A model generated the notes under the pieces. The model was not told where the DNA came from and searched no databases. It saw only the letters and a program-made list of their open reading frames with translations. Of a stretch of 38,172 nt of DNA, positions 26,456 to 34,841 are shown piece after piece. The position numbers and the translations under genes are program-made. Where the stretch lies: assembly GCA_014874455.1 (NCBI GenBank), contig JADBJL010000034.1, positions 1 to 38,172 of the forward strand, given 5' to 3'. This DNA comes from Thermomicrobiaceae bacterium. GTDB lineage: Bacteria > Chloroflexota > Chloroflexia > Thermomicrobiales > Thermomicrobiaceae. Within the stretch, counting starts at the first letter, position 1. Every line of letters begins with the position of its first letter.

Positions 26456-27764
26456 CGGAGTCTCCCGGCTTGCGATAGACCAGCAGATCGACGCGGCCGC
26501 GCAGCTCGCGCACGCTGCGCAGCCCGAGACGCCGCAGGATGTCGCGGAGCTGCGCCTGGAAGGAGGCGTAGAGCCGGCTGAGCCGCTCGGCGCCCCAGTC
26601 GGGGTCGACGAGCTGGGACAGCTCCGGGTCGGTCGTAGTCAAGCCGAAGGGGCAGCCGCGCCCGCGCTCGCAGTTCCCGCAGCGCGTGCAGCCGAGCGCC
26701 ACCAGTTCGGTCGTGCCCAGCACACAGCCGTCGGCGCCCAGCGCGATGGCCTTGGCGATATCGTAGGCCGTGCGGACGCCGCCGCTGGCCATGATCACCA
26801 CCTCGTCGCGGATCCCCTCTTGTTCGAGGAAACGATGCACCCGCGGCAGCGCGAGCTCGATCGGCATGGCGATGTTCTTCTTGGCGATCTCCGGCGCCGC
26901 TCCGGTGCCGCCGTAGCCGCCGTCGATGTGGATGATGTGAGCCCCGGCGTAGTAGCTGCCGACGGCCACCATGTCGATATCGGTGGGCGTCGAGACCTTG
27001 ACCGAAACCAGCGCCTCGGGGTTGACCGTCCGCACCCAGTCGATGTGCTTCTTGTGGTCTTCGACCGAGTAGACGCTGTGGAACGGGAAGGGCGAGAAGA
27101 GGCTGACCCAGGGCACGCTCTCCCGCATCCTGGCGACCGCCACGGTGGCCTTGTCGCCAAGCAGATGGCCGCCCAGGCCTGGCTTCGCTCCCTGCGCGTA
27201 CTTGAACTCGATGATCGGCGCCCACTGGATCGTCTCCTCGCGCACGCCGAACATCCCGGTCGCGATCTGGGTGATCACGTGGTCGCGGTAGGGAACGAGC
27301 GACTCCGGGTAGCCGCCCTCGCCGGTCGAGGTAAAGGTGCGCCACTCCTTCGCCGCCTTGGCTCGAGCGAGCATGATCTGCTCGCTGACCGACCCGAAGG
27401 ACATCCCACCGCCGTACCAGGGGATCGGGATCTCGACCGGTCGCTCGCCTGGCCGGCGGTTCAGCGGGATCGAGGTGTCTACCGGCACGCTCTCCGAGAG
27501 CTGCTGCTCGGGCGGCAGGAAGCGGAAGTCGAGCGCGTCGAACCCGCCCCCCGACCGGCCGACCCGGTACTCCAGCCCGTTCACCGGCGGGCGACCGGTC
27601 TCGGCCTGCAGCCAGGTGGCCAGGATCAGCTCCGCGGGCCAGCGCTCGTCGCCCATCGCTGGCGGCAACCCGAAGTCGAGCGTGGGCCAGCGGTGGTAAC
27701 CCTGATGCAGGGCCTCCTCGTGCTTCCGGATAATCGACTGCTCAGACCCCCTACGCGTCAGCAC
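26415..27764 (-). CDS. Glutamate synthase domain-2 (FMN, Fe-S) protein
   Basis: A 449-aa FMN-binding barrel equivalent to the central domain of GltB (COG0069 type). Marks: 'IPWYGGGMSFGSVSEQIM', 'STGEGGYPES', 'IEFKYAQGAKPGLGGHLLG', 'IIHIDGGYGGTGAAP', 'IMASGGVRTAYDIAKAIALGAD', and the Fe-S loop with Cys359, Cys362, Cys365 and Cys371 ('GCTRCGNCERGRGCPFGL'). Four cysteines instead of the three of bacterial GltB resemble the archaeal-type stand-alone proteins. It should carry out the reductive transfer of ammonia to 2-oxoglutarate, or methylamine if MgsC-like. GTG start with GGAGG 7 nt upstream on the minus strand; overlaps the preceding gene by 14 nt and the next by 41 nt. No GltD-type flavoprotein lies nearby, so ferredoxin or the partner protein may give electrons. 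Confidence 0.92.
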   Translation of the reverse strand: MLTRRGSEQSIIRKHEEALHQGYHRWPTLDFGLPPAMGDERWPAELILATWLQAETGRPPVNGLEYRVGRSGGGFDALDFRFLPPEQQLSESVPVDTSIPLNRRPGERPVEIPIPWYGGGMSFGSVSEQIMLARAKAAKEWRTFTSTGEGGYPESLVPYRDHVITQIATGMFGVREETIQWAPIIEFKYAQGAKPGLGGHLLGDKATVAVARMRESVPWVSLFSPFPFHSVYSVEDHKKHIDWVRTVNPEALVSVKVSTPTDIDMVAVGSYYAGAHIIHIDGGYGGTGAAPEIAKKNIAMPIELALPRVHRFLEQEGIRDEVVIMASGGVRTAYDIAKAIALGADGCVLGTTELVALGCTRCGNCERGRGCPFGLTTTDPELSQLVDPDWGAERLSRLYASFQAQLRDILRRLGLRSVRELRGRVDLLVYRKPGDSDERGNRIGSGQAR

Positions 27765-29154
27765 CGTAGCCAGCCACCTCCGCGAAGGCTTCCCGCTCCA
27801 GCTCGGCCTGGAACATGCAGCGCCCCAGCTCGCCGCGCAGGCGCCGTACCTCGCGCAGCCCCATCGCGCCCAGCACTTCGAGCAACTGGTCGCGCCAGGA
27901 AGCGGCCAGGTTCTTCAGGCGCTGGACGCCCCAGGCCGGCTCGAGCCGCGGGAACGAGACGGGCGCGGTCTCCGGATCCCGGCACTCGCCGGCGAAGCGG
28001 GCCTGCAGCGCCACCCAGAGCGCCGTGTCGAGCGCGACGGCATCGAGCCCGCAGATGATCGCCTTGGGCACATGCTCAGCCATCACGATGCCCCCGCTCC
28101 CGATCAGCGTGACCTCCTCGCGCAGGCCGGCCTCCACCAGCCGCTGGTGCGCCCGCCGGATCAGGTCCATGACGAAGGAGCCACCCTGCATCCCGTGGTA
28201 ATCGGCCGTCAGGTGCAGGACCCTGGCACCCTGCCGCACCAGGTCCAGGACATCGCTGTCCATCGGCACGCGGGCGCAGGGGATGCTCTCGGGGAAGCGA
28301 CGCTCCAGCTCGGCGACGCGCTCTCGATTCCAGCCCGCGAGCGCGATCATGCGAGGCGACCAGCTCAGCCGCGGGAGCCAGCGCCAGGTCTCCTTCTCCA
28401 CGACCGGGACGACGTGTGATCCAGCCAGGTCGAATCGGACGACCAGATCCACCGGCACCATCACCAGGGTCTCGATCTCCTGCGCCGCCCGCGCCAGGAT
28501 CTCCAGCAGCAGGCGCGGCCGGGCGCTCCGCGGCGGGTAGTCGAACAGGAACGGCACCTGGATCGTGATGACCTTCGGCGGCGTCCCGACCGGCTCCCCC
28601 CGCTCGTCGAACACGAGCTGAGGCGGCTTCTCGCCGATGTCGACTGCCGTCGAGATGAACTCCCGGCCATGGATGCCGTCCCGGGTCGGCCGGACGATCT
28701 CCGACATGTCGGTCCACATGCCATCCCAGCCGGCTCCGCCGAAGGGGCCGCGATAGCCTGCCCCGCGAACCGGCACGTGGCCGGTGCGAGCCTCGTAGAG
28801 CAGGGTGTCGACGTACGCGGGCTTCAGGTAGGAGTCGCCGAGGCGCTCCCGCTCCGGGTTCGGGTAAATCTGGACGACTTCGGGGTGCTGCACGGTGCAG
28901 CGCAGGCAACCGACGCAGAGTTCTTCCTTCGGGGCCAGCCCGCCGACCGGCCGGGAGAACACGCCGTAGACGCACGGTCGGCTCAATATCACCGGCAGGT
29001 CGCCCCGGTAGCGGACGAGTTCCTTGAGGACGAGCCCGATCAGTCGATGCTTCTCGACCTTGACTCGGAAGCGGGGAGGGAGGCGAACGAGATCCGGCGC
29101 AGGGCGGATCGCGATACGGTAGCGGCGATAGGTAGGTCTGACGGCGGTGACCAC
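27751..29154 (-). CDS. Degenerate FMN-barrel paralogue with N-terminal ferredoxin-like cysteines
   Basis: A protein of about 467 aa, first gene of the minus-strand operon. Its C-terminal 200 residues align by eye with the end of the neighbouring FMN-domain protein ('GMQGGSF', 'VTLIGSGGIVMAEHVPKAIICGLDAVAL', then 'RLKNLAASWRDQLLEVLGAMGLREVRRLRGELG'). The Fe-S cysteine loop of that domain is missing. Instead an N-terminal region carries four cysteines ('RPCVYG' then 'LCVGCLRCTVQHPEV'), like a 4Fe-4S ferredoxin site. It may be an electron-transfer or structural subunit. Start: GTG 29154 has GGGAG 5 nt upstream; ATG 29256 in the same frame lacks an SD and would add 34 residues. The stop overlaps the next gene by 14 nt. 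Confidence 0.78.
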   Translation of the reverse strand: MVTAVRPTYRRYRIAIRPAPDLVRLPPRFRVKVEKHRLIGLVLKELVRYRGDLPVILSRPCVYGVFSRPVGGLAPKEELCVGCLRCTVQHPEVVQIYPNPERERLGDSYLKPAYVDTLLYEARTGHVPVRGAGYRGPFGGAGWDGMWTDMSEIVRPTRDGIHGREFISTAVDIGEKPPQLVFDERGEPVGTPPKVITIQVPFLFDYPPRSARPRLLLEILARAAQEIETLVMVPVDLVVRFDLAGSHVVPVVEKETWRWLPRLSWSPRMIALAGWNRERVAELERRFPESIPCARVPMDSDVLDLVRQGARVLHLTADYHGMQGGSFVMDLIRRAHQRLVEAGLREEVTLIGSGGIVMAEHVPKAIICGLDAVALDTALWVALQARFAGECRDPETAPVSFPRLEPAWGVQRLKNLAASWRDQLLEVLGAMGLREVRRLRGELGRCMFQAELEREAFAEVAGYGADA

Positions 29155-29368
29155 TGCTGCTCCCGGAAAGCCGACGATCGATGTGTGCGAGTACGAAACC
29201 AGGTGGCTATCCTCAGTCGCCCGCTCTGCCAGCCAGAACGGGCAGGCCGTGGTCATGGCGCTCTACCGGCAGGCATCGCCCTCTCTGGCTCCAGCGCTGG
29301 CCGCTCGCCGCACCGTCGCGTCTCGCCGCGCGTCCTCGCGCCTTCGTTCCTGATTACCCGATAGAGCA

Positions 29369-29398
29369 AGGATACAAATCCGTCTGCCCCCGAGTCAA
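29369..29398 (-). promoter_or_regulatory. Promoter candidate for the glutamate-synthase-like operon
   Basis: On the minus strand TTGACT (complement of 29393-29398) and TATCCT (complement of 29369-29374) are 18 nt apart. The predicted start is near 29362, leaving about 105 or 208 nt of leader depending on the start codon. Confidence 0.5.
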
Positions 29399-29595
29399 TG
29401 CGCGACACTAGCAGATCTCGAGGGCGATCGCCAATGCCTGGCGTCAGTCGCTTTGTCGATTCGGCTGGAGACACCGCGCTGTTCCCGGCAGGGAAACGAC
29501 CCTTGGCCGCAGGCGGACTCGCGCTCACCGATGAGCAGCGAACCTGCTGTCGGGCTGGCCAGCCCGAGCGATCCACCGAAGCGAGCGTGCGGATG

Positions 29596-29604
29596 TGATA
29601 CGAT
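29596..29604 (+). promoter_or_regulatory. Extended -10 promoter candidate for mreD
   Basis: TGATACGAT has the TGN plus TACGAT form of an extended -10 element. No good -35 is visible upstream. The predicted start is near 29611, about 37 nt before the mreD start codon. Confidence 0.4.
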
Positions 29605-29647
29605 AGGTGACCGATGAGCAGCGGTTGGTGGGGGACCGTGGCCGCCG

Positions 29648-30145
29648 GTGAAGCGACTTCTCTTCGCTCTCCTGCTGGTGGGAACGGCCACCGTGCAGGT
29701 CACGCTCTTGCCTCGATTGAATCCCCTTCAGATCGGCCCCGATCTCGTGCTCGGGCTGGTCTTGGTTTCCAGTAGCTTCAGTGGTATTCCCGCGGGCATG
29801 GTCTGGGCAGCGCTGGCCGGTCTCACGCTGGACGTTCTGACACTGGAGCCGCTCGGATCGCACGGGCTGGCACTGCTGCTGGTAGCGGTCATCGGCGGGC
29901 TGGCGCGCCGCCGGCTCTTTCGAAGCGACCTGGTCATTCCGATGGGGCTGGTGGTTCTGGCGACCCTCGCCAGCCACCTGGTGGTGGCGGGGTTACAGTG
30001 GGCACTGGGCCAGAGACCGCCTGCCGAGGCAGTGCTGCGTGTGGCTGTTTTGACGGCCTTGTTGAACGTCGCGGCGGTGCCACTTGTCTATATGGTCATC
30101 GCCGCGCTGGAGAGACTCGGGATGCGCCGTGCGCCGTCGCGGTAA
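29648..30145 (+). CDS. mreD: Rod-shape protein MreD
   Basis: A 165-aa membrane protein with five or so helices, matching MreD in size and hydropathy. Family-like features are 'PRLNPLQIGPDLVLGLVLVSS' and 'GMVWAALAGLTLDVLTLEPLGSHGLALLLVA', where the G-x3-D-x6-PLG-x2 pattern after the third helix is typical. MreD sits in the inner membrane with MreC, PBP2 and RodA and supports lateral wall growth. GTG 29648 has only a distant GGGGG run (about 29630-29634), so translation start is less certain than elsewhere. It is 4 nt before the PBP2 gene. mreB and mreC do not precede it as they often do. Confidence 0.85.
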   Translation: MKRLLFALLLVGTATVQVTLLPRLNPLQIGPDLVLGLVLVSSSFSGIPAGMVWAALAGLTLDVLTLEPLGSHGLALLLVAVIGGLARRRLFRSDLVIPMGLVVLATLASHLVVAGLQWALGQRPPAEAVLRVAVLTALLNVAAVPLVYMVIAALERLGMRRAPSR

Positions 30146-30149
30146 GCGG

Positions 30150-32381
30150 ATGGAGCTGGTTCCGCCAGTCGATCGCCGGCGGGGCCGCATCGAAAACCTC
30201 GAGGACAGCGGTGAACCCCGGATGACCCGCCGGGCGTTCATTCTGCGGGGACTCATCGTCGGGGGGTTCGGCGCGATCGTCGGCAAATTGTGGCAAATGC
30301 AGGTGCGCGACGCCGGCCAGTACCAAGTCCAGGCGCAGGGGAACATTGTCCGGTTCGAGCCGCTTCGCGCGCCGCGCGGGCTGATCGTCGACCGCAACGG
30401 TACTGTCCTCGCACAGAACCGGCGGAGCTGGTCAGTAGCGCTGATCCCCGAACAACTCCCCGACGATGAGGAACGCCGGCAGGCGATCAGAGACCAGCTC
30501 GTCAAGGCCCTGGAGCTAGACGACGTGCTCGTCGTACGTCGCCAAGCGCTCCCGCAGGGGGCGGAACGCGAGGTGCTCGCCGAACTTGCGGGGGCGCTGG
30601 GTGTCGAGCCGGCCGACTTGATCGCTCGAGTGCTCGACCCTGCGGCCAAGCCGCTCGTCCTCGTTCGCGAGCGCCTGACGCCTGAGGAAGCGACTGGCCT
30701 GCGCGAACTGGCGAAGCGGCTGCCAGGGGTACACGTGCTCAACCGTTACGACTACCTGCTGCAACTGTACAGTGATTCGGCCGAACCGATCGTGCTGAAG
30801 CGGGACGTGCCGCGCGAGCTCGCGCTGACGCTCGCCGCCAACGAGCTGTACTTCCAGGGGGTGCGGGTCAGTGACGACACGCTGGTGCGGCACTATCCGG
30901 CGGGGCCCGACTTCGCCCACATCCTCGGCTATGTCGGGCCGATATCGGAGGAGGAGTTCGCGGCTGCGGGTGGCTACGACCTCCGCAACCCCTACTTGCC
31001 CGACGACCAGGTCGGCCGCGGCGGAGTCGAACAAGCCATGGAGGAGGCGCTCCGCGGCCGGCGTGGTGGGCGCTGGATCCAGACCGACGCGCGCGGCGTC
31101 GAGGTCGTGGAGCTCCGGCATCGCCGCCGGGAGCCACAACCGGGCTACACGGTCGAGCTGACGATCGATGCCGGGCTCCAGGGCGCGGTGGCCCGGGCGC
31201 TACGGGAGGGGATCGAAGCAGCCAACCGCGCCGCCCTCCAGGAAGGGCGCGAGTCGGTCGGCTCCGGTGTCGCCATCGTCCTCGACCCGCGCAACGGCGA
31301 GCTGCTCGCCCTGGTCAGCCTGCCGACCTACGACAACCAGCGCTTCGCTGAGGGGATCACGCAGGCCGAGTACGACGCGTACCTGAACGACCGGTTCACC
31401 CCGCTGGTGAACTTCGCCGTCAGTGGCGAGTTCCCGCCCGGCTCGACGATCAAGCCGATTCTGGCCTGCGCCGGCCTGCAAGAGGGCGTCATCGATACTG
31501 GGACGATCTATGTGTGCCGCGGGCAGATCCGCGTGCCGACCGTCTTCGACGAGCAGGGCGGCAACATTTACCGCTGCTGGCTGGCCAGCGGGCACGGGCC
31601 GGTCAACGTCGACGACGCGATCACCCACTCCTGCAACGTCTTCTTCTACAATGTGGGCGCGCCGGGTCAGATCCCGGAGGGCGATGACGAGCCGCTCCAC
31701 TACTATCTGCCCGGTGACCCCACGCCGCACTATTTCAGCGGGCTGGGCATCGAGCGGATCGAGCGCTATCTGCGCCAGGAGTTCGGGTTCGGGCAGCCCA
31801 CCGGGATCGAGCTCGCGGGCGAGGCAGGCGGCGTGGTGCCGAACCCGCTCTGGCTCTTCCAGACGTTGCGGGAGTACTGGTCGGTCGGCGATACTATTAA
31901 CGTCTCGATCGGCCAGGGGCATCTGGCGTGCACGCCGTTGCAGCTCGCCTGCGCGTTGGCCGCAATCGCGAACAGCGGGACATACTACCGGCCGCGGCTG
32001 GTGCGTGCCCTGCGGGACTCGTCGGGAAAGGTCGTGCGCGAGTTCGGCCCACAGGCTGTCCGCCAGCTCCGCATCGAGCCGCAGCACCTCGAGCTGGTGC
32101 GCCGGGCCATGCGCCGGGTCGTGACCGAAGGGACGGCGAAGGGAAAGTTCATCCGCACGGGGGACGCTATCCCGATCGCCGGCAAGACCGGAACAGCAGA
32201 GTACGGGCAGGCCGTCGATGGACGGTACGAGAAGAAGCACGCGTGGTTCGCGGCTTTCGCGCCGTTCGATGCGCCTGAAGTACTGGTTCTGGTGTTGATC
32301 CGTGATGGAGGCGAGGGAGCGACCTTTGCCGTACCGGTCGCTGACGCGATTCTGGCGACCTACTTTGGTCGCTCGGGCTAG
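30150..32381 (+). CDS. mrdA: Penicillin-binding protein 2 (elongation transpeptidase)
   Basis: A 743-aa class B PBP that cross-links peptidoglycan during elongation. A single anchor helix spans about residues 29-47 after a basic stretch. The pedestal domain begins at 'LRAPRGLIVDRNGTVLAQN'. The transpeptidase domain has Ser432-x-x-Lys435 ('PPGSTIKP'), Ser494-Cys-Asn496 and Lys679-Thr-Gly ('AGKTGTAEYG'), all three catalytic motifs intact. It is longer than the common 600-650 residues, with extra sequence in the pedestal region (about 80-230). Start: ATG 30150 is 4 nt after mreD but has a weak SD; ATG 30222 (at MTRRAF) is an alternative that keeps the anchor. The mreD adjacency supports PBP2 over the division homologue FtsI. 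Confidence 0.93.
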   Translation: MELVPPVDRRRGRIENLEDSGEPRMTRRAFILRGLIVGGFGAIVGKLWQMQVRDAGQYQVQAQGNIVRFEPLRAPRGLIVDRNGTVLAQNRRSWSVALIPEQLPDDEERRQAIRDQLVKALELDDVLVVRRQALPQGAEREVLAELAGALGVEPADLIARVLDPAAKPLVLVRERLTPEEATGLRELAKRLPGVHVLNRYDYLLQLYSDSAEPIVLKRDVPRELALTLAANELYFQGVRVSDDTLVRHYPAGPDFAHILGYVGPISEEEFAAAGGYDLRNPYLPDDQVGRGGVEQAMEEALRGRRGGRWIQTDARGVEVVELRHRRREPQPGYTVELTIDAGLQGAVARALREGIEAANRAALQEGRESVGSGVAIVLDPRNGELLALVSLPTYDNQRFAEGITQAEYDAYLNDRFTPLVNFAVSGEFPPGSTIKPILACAGLQEGVIDTGTIYVCRGQIRVPTVFDEQGGNIYRCWLASGHGPVNVDDAITHSCNVFFYNVGAPGQIPEGDDEPLHYYLPGDPTPHYFSGLGIERIERYLRQEFGFGQPTGIELAGEAGGVVPNPLWLFQTLREYWSVGDTINVSIGQGHLACTPLQLACALAAIANSGTYYRPRLVRALRDSSGKVVREFGPQAVRQLRIEPQHLELVRRAMRRVVTEGTAKGKFIRTGDAIPIAGKTGTAEYGQAVDGRYEKKHAWFAAFAPFDAPEVLVLVLIRDGGEGATFAVPVADAILATYFGRSG

Positions 32382-32444
32382 GCGAACCGACACCGGCTCC
32401 CGGCCAACTCGCACGCCAGTCGACGGGGTGAGGGGGTAGATTCC

Positions 32445-33173
32445 ATGGTCGAGAAGCGCCACGAAGTCGGTCAGGTTCGCGTGCGCGGAACCCAGGACGG
32501 GCTGGTGCTCCAGCTCCCGCCCGGTGTGTCGCTGCCAGCGCTCCTCAGCCAGATCCGCAGCAGTCTCGACGACCACCGCAATTTCTTTCGCGATGGGGAA
32601 CTCGTCATCGACTACGGAGAGCGAGAACCGAATCTCGAGGAGATCGTAGCCCTGCAGCGCCTGCTCAGCGACCGCGGACTCCGGCTACGGGCCGTCACCT
32701 CGAGCCGAGCCGAGCACCGGGAGCGACTGAGGTCCTGGGGGTTCCATCCGCTCCGCCTCGTCGACCGTGAAGCTGGCCCGCCTCCAGTGCGCCCGTTGCC
32801 GGTGCCGAGCAACCTGCCGACTGAGGGCGAACACTACGCGCAGTATGTCCGCCGGACGCTTCGCTCCGGCATGTCGGTCACCAGCGACGGCGACCTCGTG
32901 ATCGTCGGCGACGTGAACCCCGGAGCTGAGGTCTACGCCGCTGGCGACGTCCTGGTCTGGGGCGTGCTGCGCGGAACGGTGCACGCCGGCATGCACGGGA
33001 ACCACGACGCGATGATCGCTGCCCTCCGGCTAGTACCGACCCAGCTTCGCATCGGCTCGCTGGTCGCACGGGCGCCGGATTCAGGGCGTGCTCTGCTCGA
33101 TCAACCCGCCGTGGCACGGGTGCTCGAGGGGGCTATCGTGGTCGAGCCGTGGCGGGTGGATCGAAAACTCTGA
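32445..33173 (+). CDS. minC: Septum-site inhibitor MinC
   Basis: A 242-aa MinC. The N-terminal domain (about 1-105) carries 'GTQDGLVLQLPPGVSLPALL' and the C-terminal beta-helix (about 125-235) has the family signature 'RRTLRSGMSVTSDGDLVIVG' and 'DVNPGAEVYAAGDVLVWGVL', then 'RGTVHAGMHG', which binds MinD and FtsZ. MinC blocks FtsZ assembly away from mid-cell. ATG with GAGGGGG about 9 nt upstream. It lies 63 nt after mrdA and 52 nt before minD. Length and domain order are normal. Confidence 0.96.
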   Translation: MVEKRHEVGQVRVRGTQDGLVLQLPPGVSLPALLSQIRSSLDDHRNFFRDGELVIDYGEREPNLEEIVALQRLLSDRGLRLRAVTSSRAEHRERLRSWGFHPLRLVDREAGPPPVRPLPVPSNLPTEGEHYAQYVRRTLRSGMSVTSDGDLVIVGDVNPGAEVYAAGDVLVWGVLRGTVHAGMHGNHDAMIAALRLVPTQLRIGSLVARAPDSGRALLDQPAVARVLEGAIVVEPWRVDRKL

Positions 33174-33225
33174 CCGAGCGCGCACGCGAGCAAGTGAAGA
33201 AGGCGCTGACCGAGGGAGGGACGCG

Positions 33226-34083
33226 GTGGAGCCACAGCAGGAGGTCAACGGACGAGTTATCACCATCACCTCCGGCAAGGGAGGAGTCGGCAAGACGACG
33301 ACGACGGCCAACCTGGGCACGGCTCTGGCTGCCCGCGGGCGCTCGGTCGTCCTCCTCGACGCCGACATCGGCCTGCGCAACCTCGACATCGTGCTCGGGC
33401 TGGAAAACCGGATCGTCTACGATATCGTCGACGTGGTCGAGGGACGGTGTCGCCTGCGCCAGGCGATGATCCGGGACAAGCGCCTGACGAACCTGTACTT
33501 GATCCCGGCCGCGCAGACGCGCGATAAGGAGGCGGTCTCGCCCCAGCAGATGCGCGCCCTCTGCGAGGAGCTGCGCCGGCAGTTCGACTTCATCCTGATC
33601 GACTCGCCGGCTGGGATCGAGCAGGGGTTCCGCAACGCCATCGCCGGTGCCGACGAGGTGATCGTGGTCACCAACCCGGAGGTCTCCTCGGTGCGCGACG
33701 CTGACCGGATCGTCGGGCTGGTGGAGGCGGCCGAGTTGCCCGTGCCCAGGCTGATCGTCAACCGGATCGACCCCGAACTCGTCCGGCGGGGTGACATGAT
33801 GTCGGTCGAGGACGTCACGGAGATCCTCTCGATCCCATTGCTCGGCCTCGTGCCGGACGACGAGACCATCGTCACGGCGACCAACCGCGGCGAGCCGGTC
33901 GCCCTCGACCCGGTTTCGCGCGCTGGCCAAGCGTTCCGCAACATCGCGGCCCGGCTGCTGGGAGAGGATGTCCCATTTATGGTGTTGGAGGCACCGGACG
34001 GCGCGTGGCGGCGGCTGCTGCGTGCGCTCGGCTTCGGGGGGAGCCGGCAGGGCCAGGCCATGCGTGGGGGAGGAGCAGGATAA
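33226..34083 (+). CDS. minD: Septum-site ATPase MinD
   Basis: A 285-aa MinD. A deviant Walker A, 'GKGGVGKTT' with Lys18 and Lys23, begins nine residues after the start region. Other marks are 'VVLLDADIGLRNLDIVLGLE', 'FILIDSPAGIEQGF' and 'VTNPEVSSVRDADRIVGL'. The C-terminus ends in an amphipathic stretch ('GAWRRLLRALGFGG') that should act as the membrane-targeting helix, followed by a short Gly-rich tail. MinD-ATP dimers recruit MinC, and MinE releases them. Start: GTG 33226 has GAGGGAGGG 5 nt upstream; the frame is open further up into minC but without conservation. The stop TAA is directly followed by the minE ATG. Confidence 0.97.
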   Translation: MEPQQEVNGRVITITSGKGGVGKTTTTANLGTALAARGRSVVLLDADIGLRNLDIVLGLENRIVYDIVDVVEGRCRLRQAMIRDKRLTNLYLIPAAQTRDKEAVSPQQMRALCEELRRQFDFILIDSPAGIEQGFRNAIAGADEVIVVTNPEVSSVRDADRIVGLVEAAELPVPRLIVNRIDPELVRRGDMMSVEDVTEILSIPLLGLVPDDETIVTATNRGEPVALDPVSRAGQAFRNIAARLLGEDVPFMVLEAPDGAWRRLLRALGFGGSRQGQAMRGGGAG

Positions 34084-34371
34084 ATGGGACTTTTCGATAG
34101 TCTGTTCGGTCGACGGCATGCCTACCGGCCACAAGGGAGTGCACAGGTCGCGAAGCAGCGCCTGGTCGAAGTCCTGGTCTATGATCACGTGAAGTTGACA
34201 CCTGATGTGATGCAAGCGCTCCGAGACGACATCTGCCGGATCCTCTCACGCCACCTCGACGTGGAGGTCGACCAGCTCGAGATCAACATCGTGCGCACCG
34301 AGCGGGGTGACCGGTTCGTCGCCAACGTACCGGTGCGACGCGGCGGCACGAGCGCTCGGGTACGGAGATAG
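34084..34371 (+). CDS. minE: Cell division topological factor MinE
   Basis: A 95-aa MinE. The N-terminal amphipathic 'MGLFDSLFGRR' is the membrane-binding helix. 'AKQRLVEVLVYDHVKLTPDV' covers the MinD-contact beta strand/helix, and 'LRDDICRILSRHLDVEVDQL' then 'EINI' the dimer domain. Its presence indicates an oscillating E. coli-type Min system rather than MinCD with DivIVA/MinJ. ATG immediately follows the minD stop, with GGAGCAGGA as SD. The Arg-rich end (RRGGTSARVRR) is slightly longer than usual. The epimerase gene begins at the next base after the stop. Confidence 0.95.
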   Translation: MGLFDSLFGRRHAYRPQGSAQVAKQRLVEVLVYDHVKLTPDVMQALRDDICRILSRHLDVEVDQLEINIVRTERGDRFVANVPVRRGGTSARVRR

Positions 34372-34372
34372 C

Positions 34373-34804
34373 GTGAATCTCGCTCCACTGATCACCGTGC
34401 TGGGCATTCACCACGTCGGGATCGTGGTGTCCGATCTCGCGGCGGCGACCGAGCGGTACCAGAGTATGGGCTTCCGCCTGCTCGAGGTACTCGACCTGCC
34501 GGAGCAGGGTGTCCGGATCGCCTCCTTCGCCATCGGGCACAACTATGTGGAACTCCTGACCCCCCTCGACAGTGAGAGTGGCGTGGCTCGCTTTCTGGCA
34601 GCCCGCGGTGACGGCGTCCATCACGTCGCCTATGCGGTGCCTGACCTCAGCGCCGCCCTGCAGTTCCTCGCTGCAGCAGGCTTTGAACTAATCGACCGCG
34701 AGCCGAGAGTTGGCCTGCACGGCTGGCGCGTCGCGTTCATCCATCCCCGTTCCTGCCACGGAGTCTTGACCGAACTGGTCGAGGTCGCCCCCGCCCCGGA
34801 GTAG
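34373..34804 (+). CDS. mce: Methylmalonyl-CoA epimerase
   Basis: A 143-aa glyoxalase/VOC-fold protein that interconverts (R)- and (S)-methylmalonyl-CoA. Seen: '[23 protein letters not shown]' (metal His), '[21 protein letters not shown]', '[20 protein letters not shown]' (second His) and a C-terminal 'GVLTELVEV' with the metal Glu. These match the epimerase pattern well. Start: GTG 34373 has GGAG 5 nt upstream and directly follows the minE stop; an upstream in-frame ATG at 34307 would run through minE and is unlikely. The mutase gene follows 37 nt later, which supports the epimerase call over other VOC proteins. Confidence 0.92.
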   Translation: MNLAPLITVLGIHHVGIVVSDLAAATERYQSMGFRLLEVLDLPEQGVRIASFAIGHNYVELLTPLDSESGVARFLAARGDGVHHVAYAVPDLSAALQFLAAAGFELIDREPRVGLHGWRVAFIHPRSCHGVLTELVEVAPAPE

Positions 34805-34841
34805 CATTGGAGTGGTACCGCGACACCCAAGGAGCGTGGGT

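Larger units (their letters stand above)
29155..29647. other. Divergent intergenic region between glutamate-synthase-like operon and mreD
   Basis: About 490 nt with no convincing gene. It holds a promoter candidate for each side (listed separately) and a possible 5' leader of about 200 nt for the minus-strand operon, in which I recognise no known riboswitch. The part from about 29400 to 29590 shows nothing else. Confidence 0.4.

Noticed and set aside
26820-28058. 412-codon plus-strand open frame opposite the FMN-domain genes
   Set aside because: It crosses the junction of two conserved minus-strand genes, and its product has no recognisable motif.
31200-32576. 458-codon minus-strand open frame opposite PBP2
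   Set aside because: It covers the PBP2 transpeptidase domain, which has all three catalytic motifs in the other strand.
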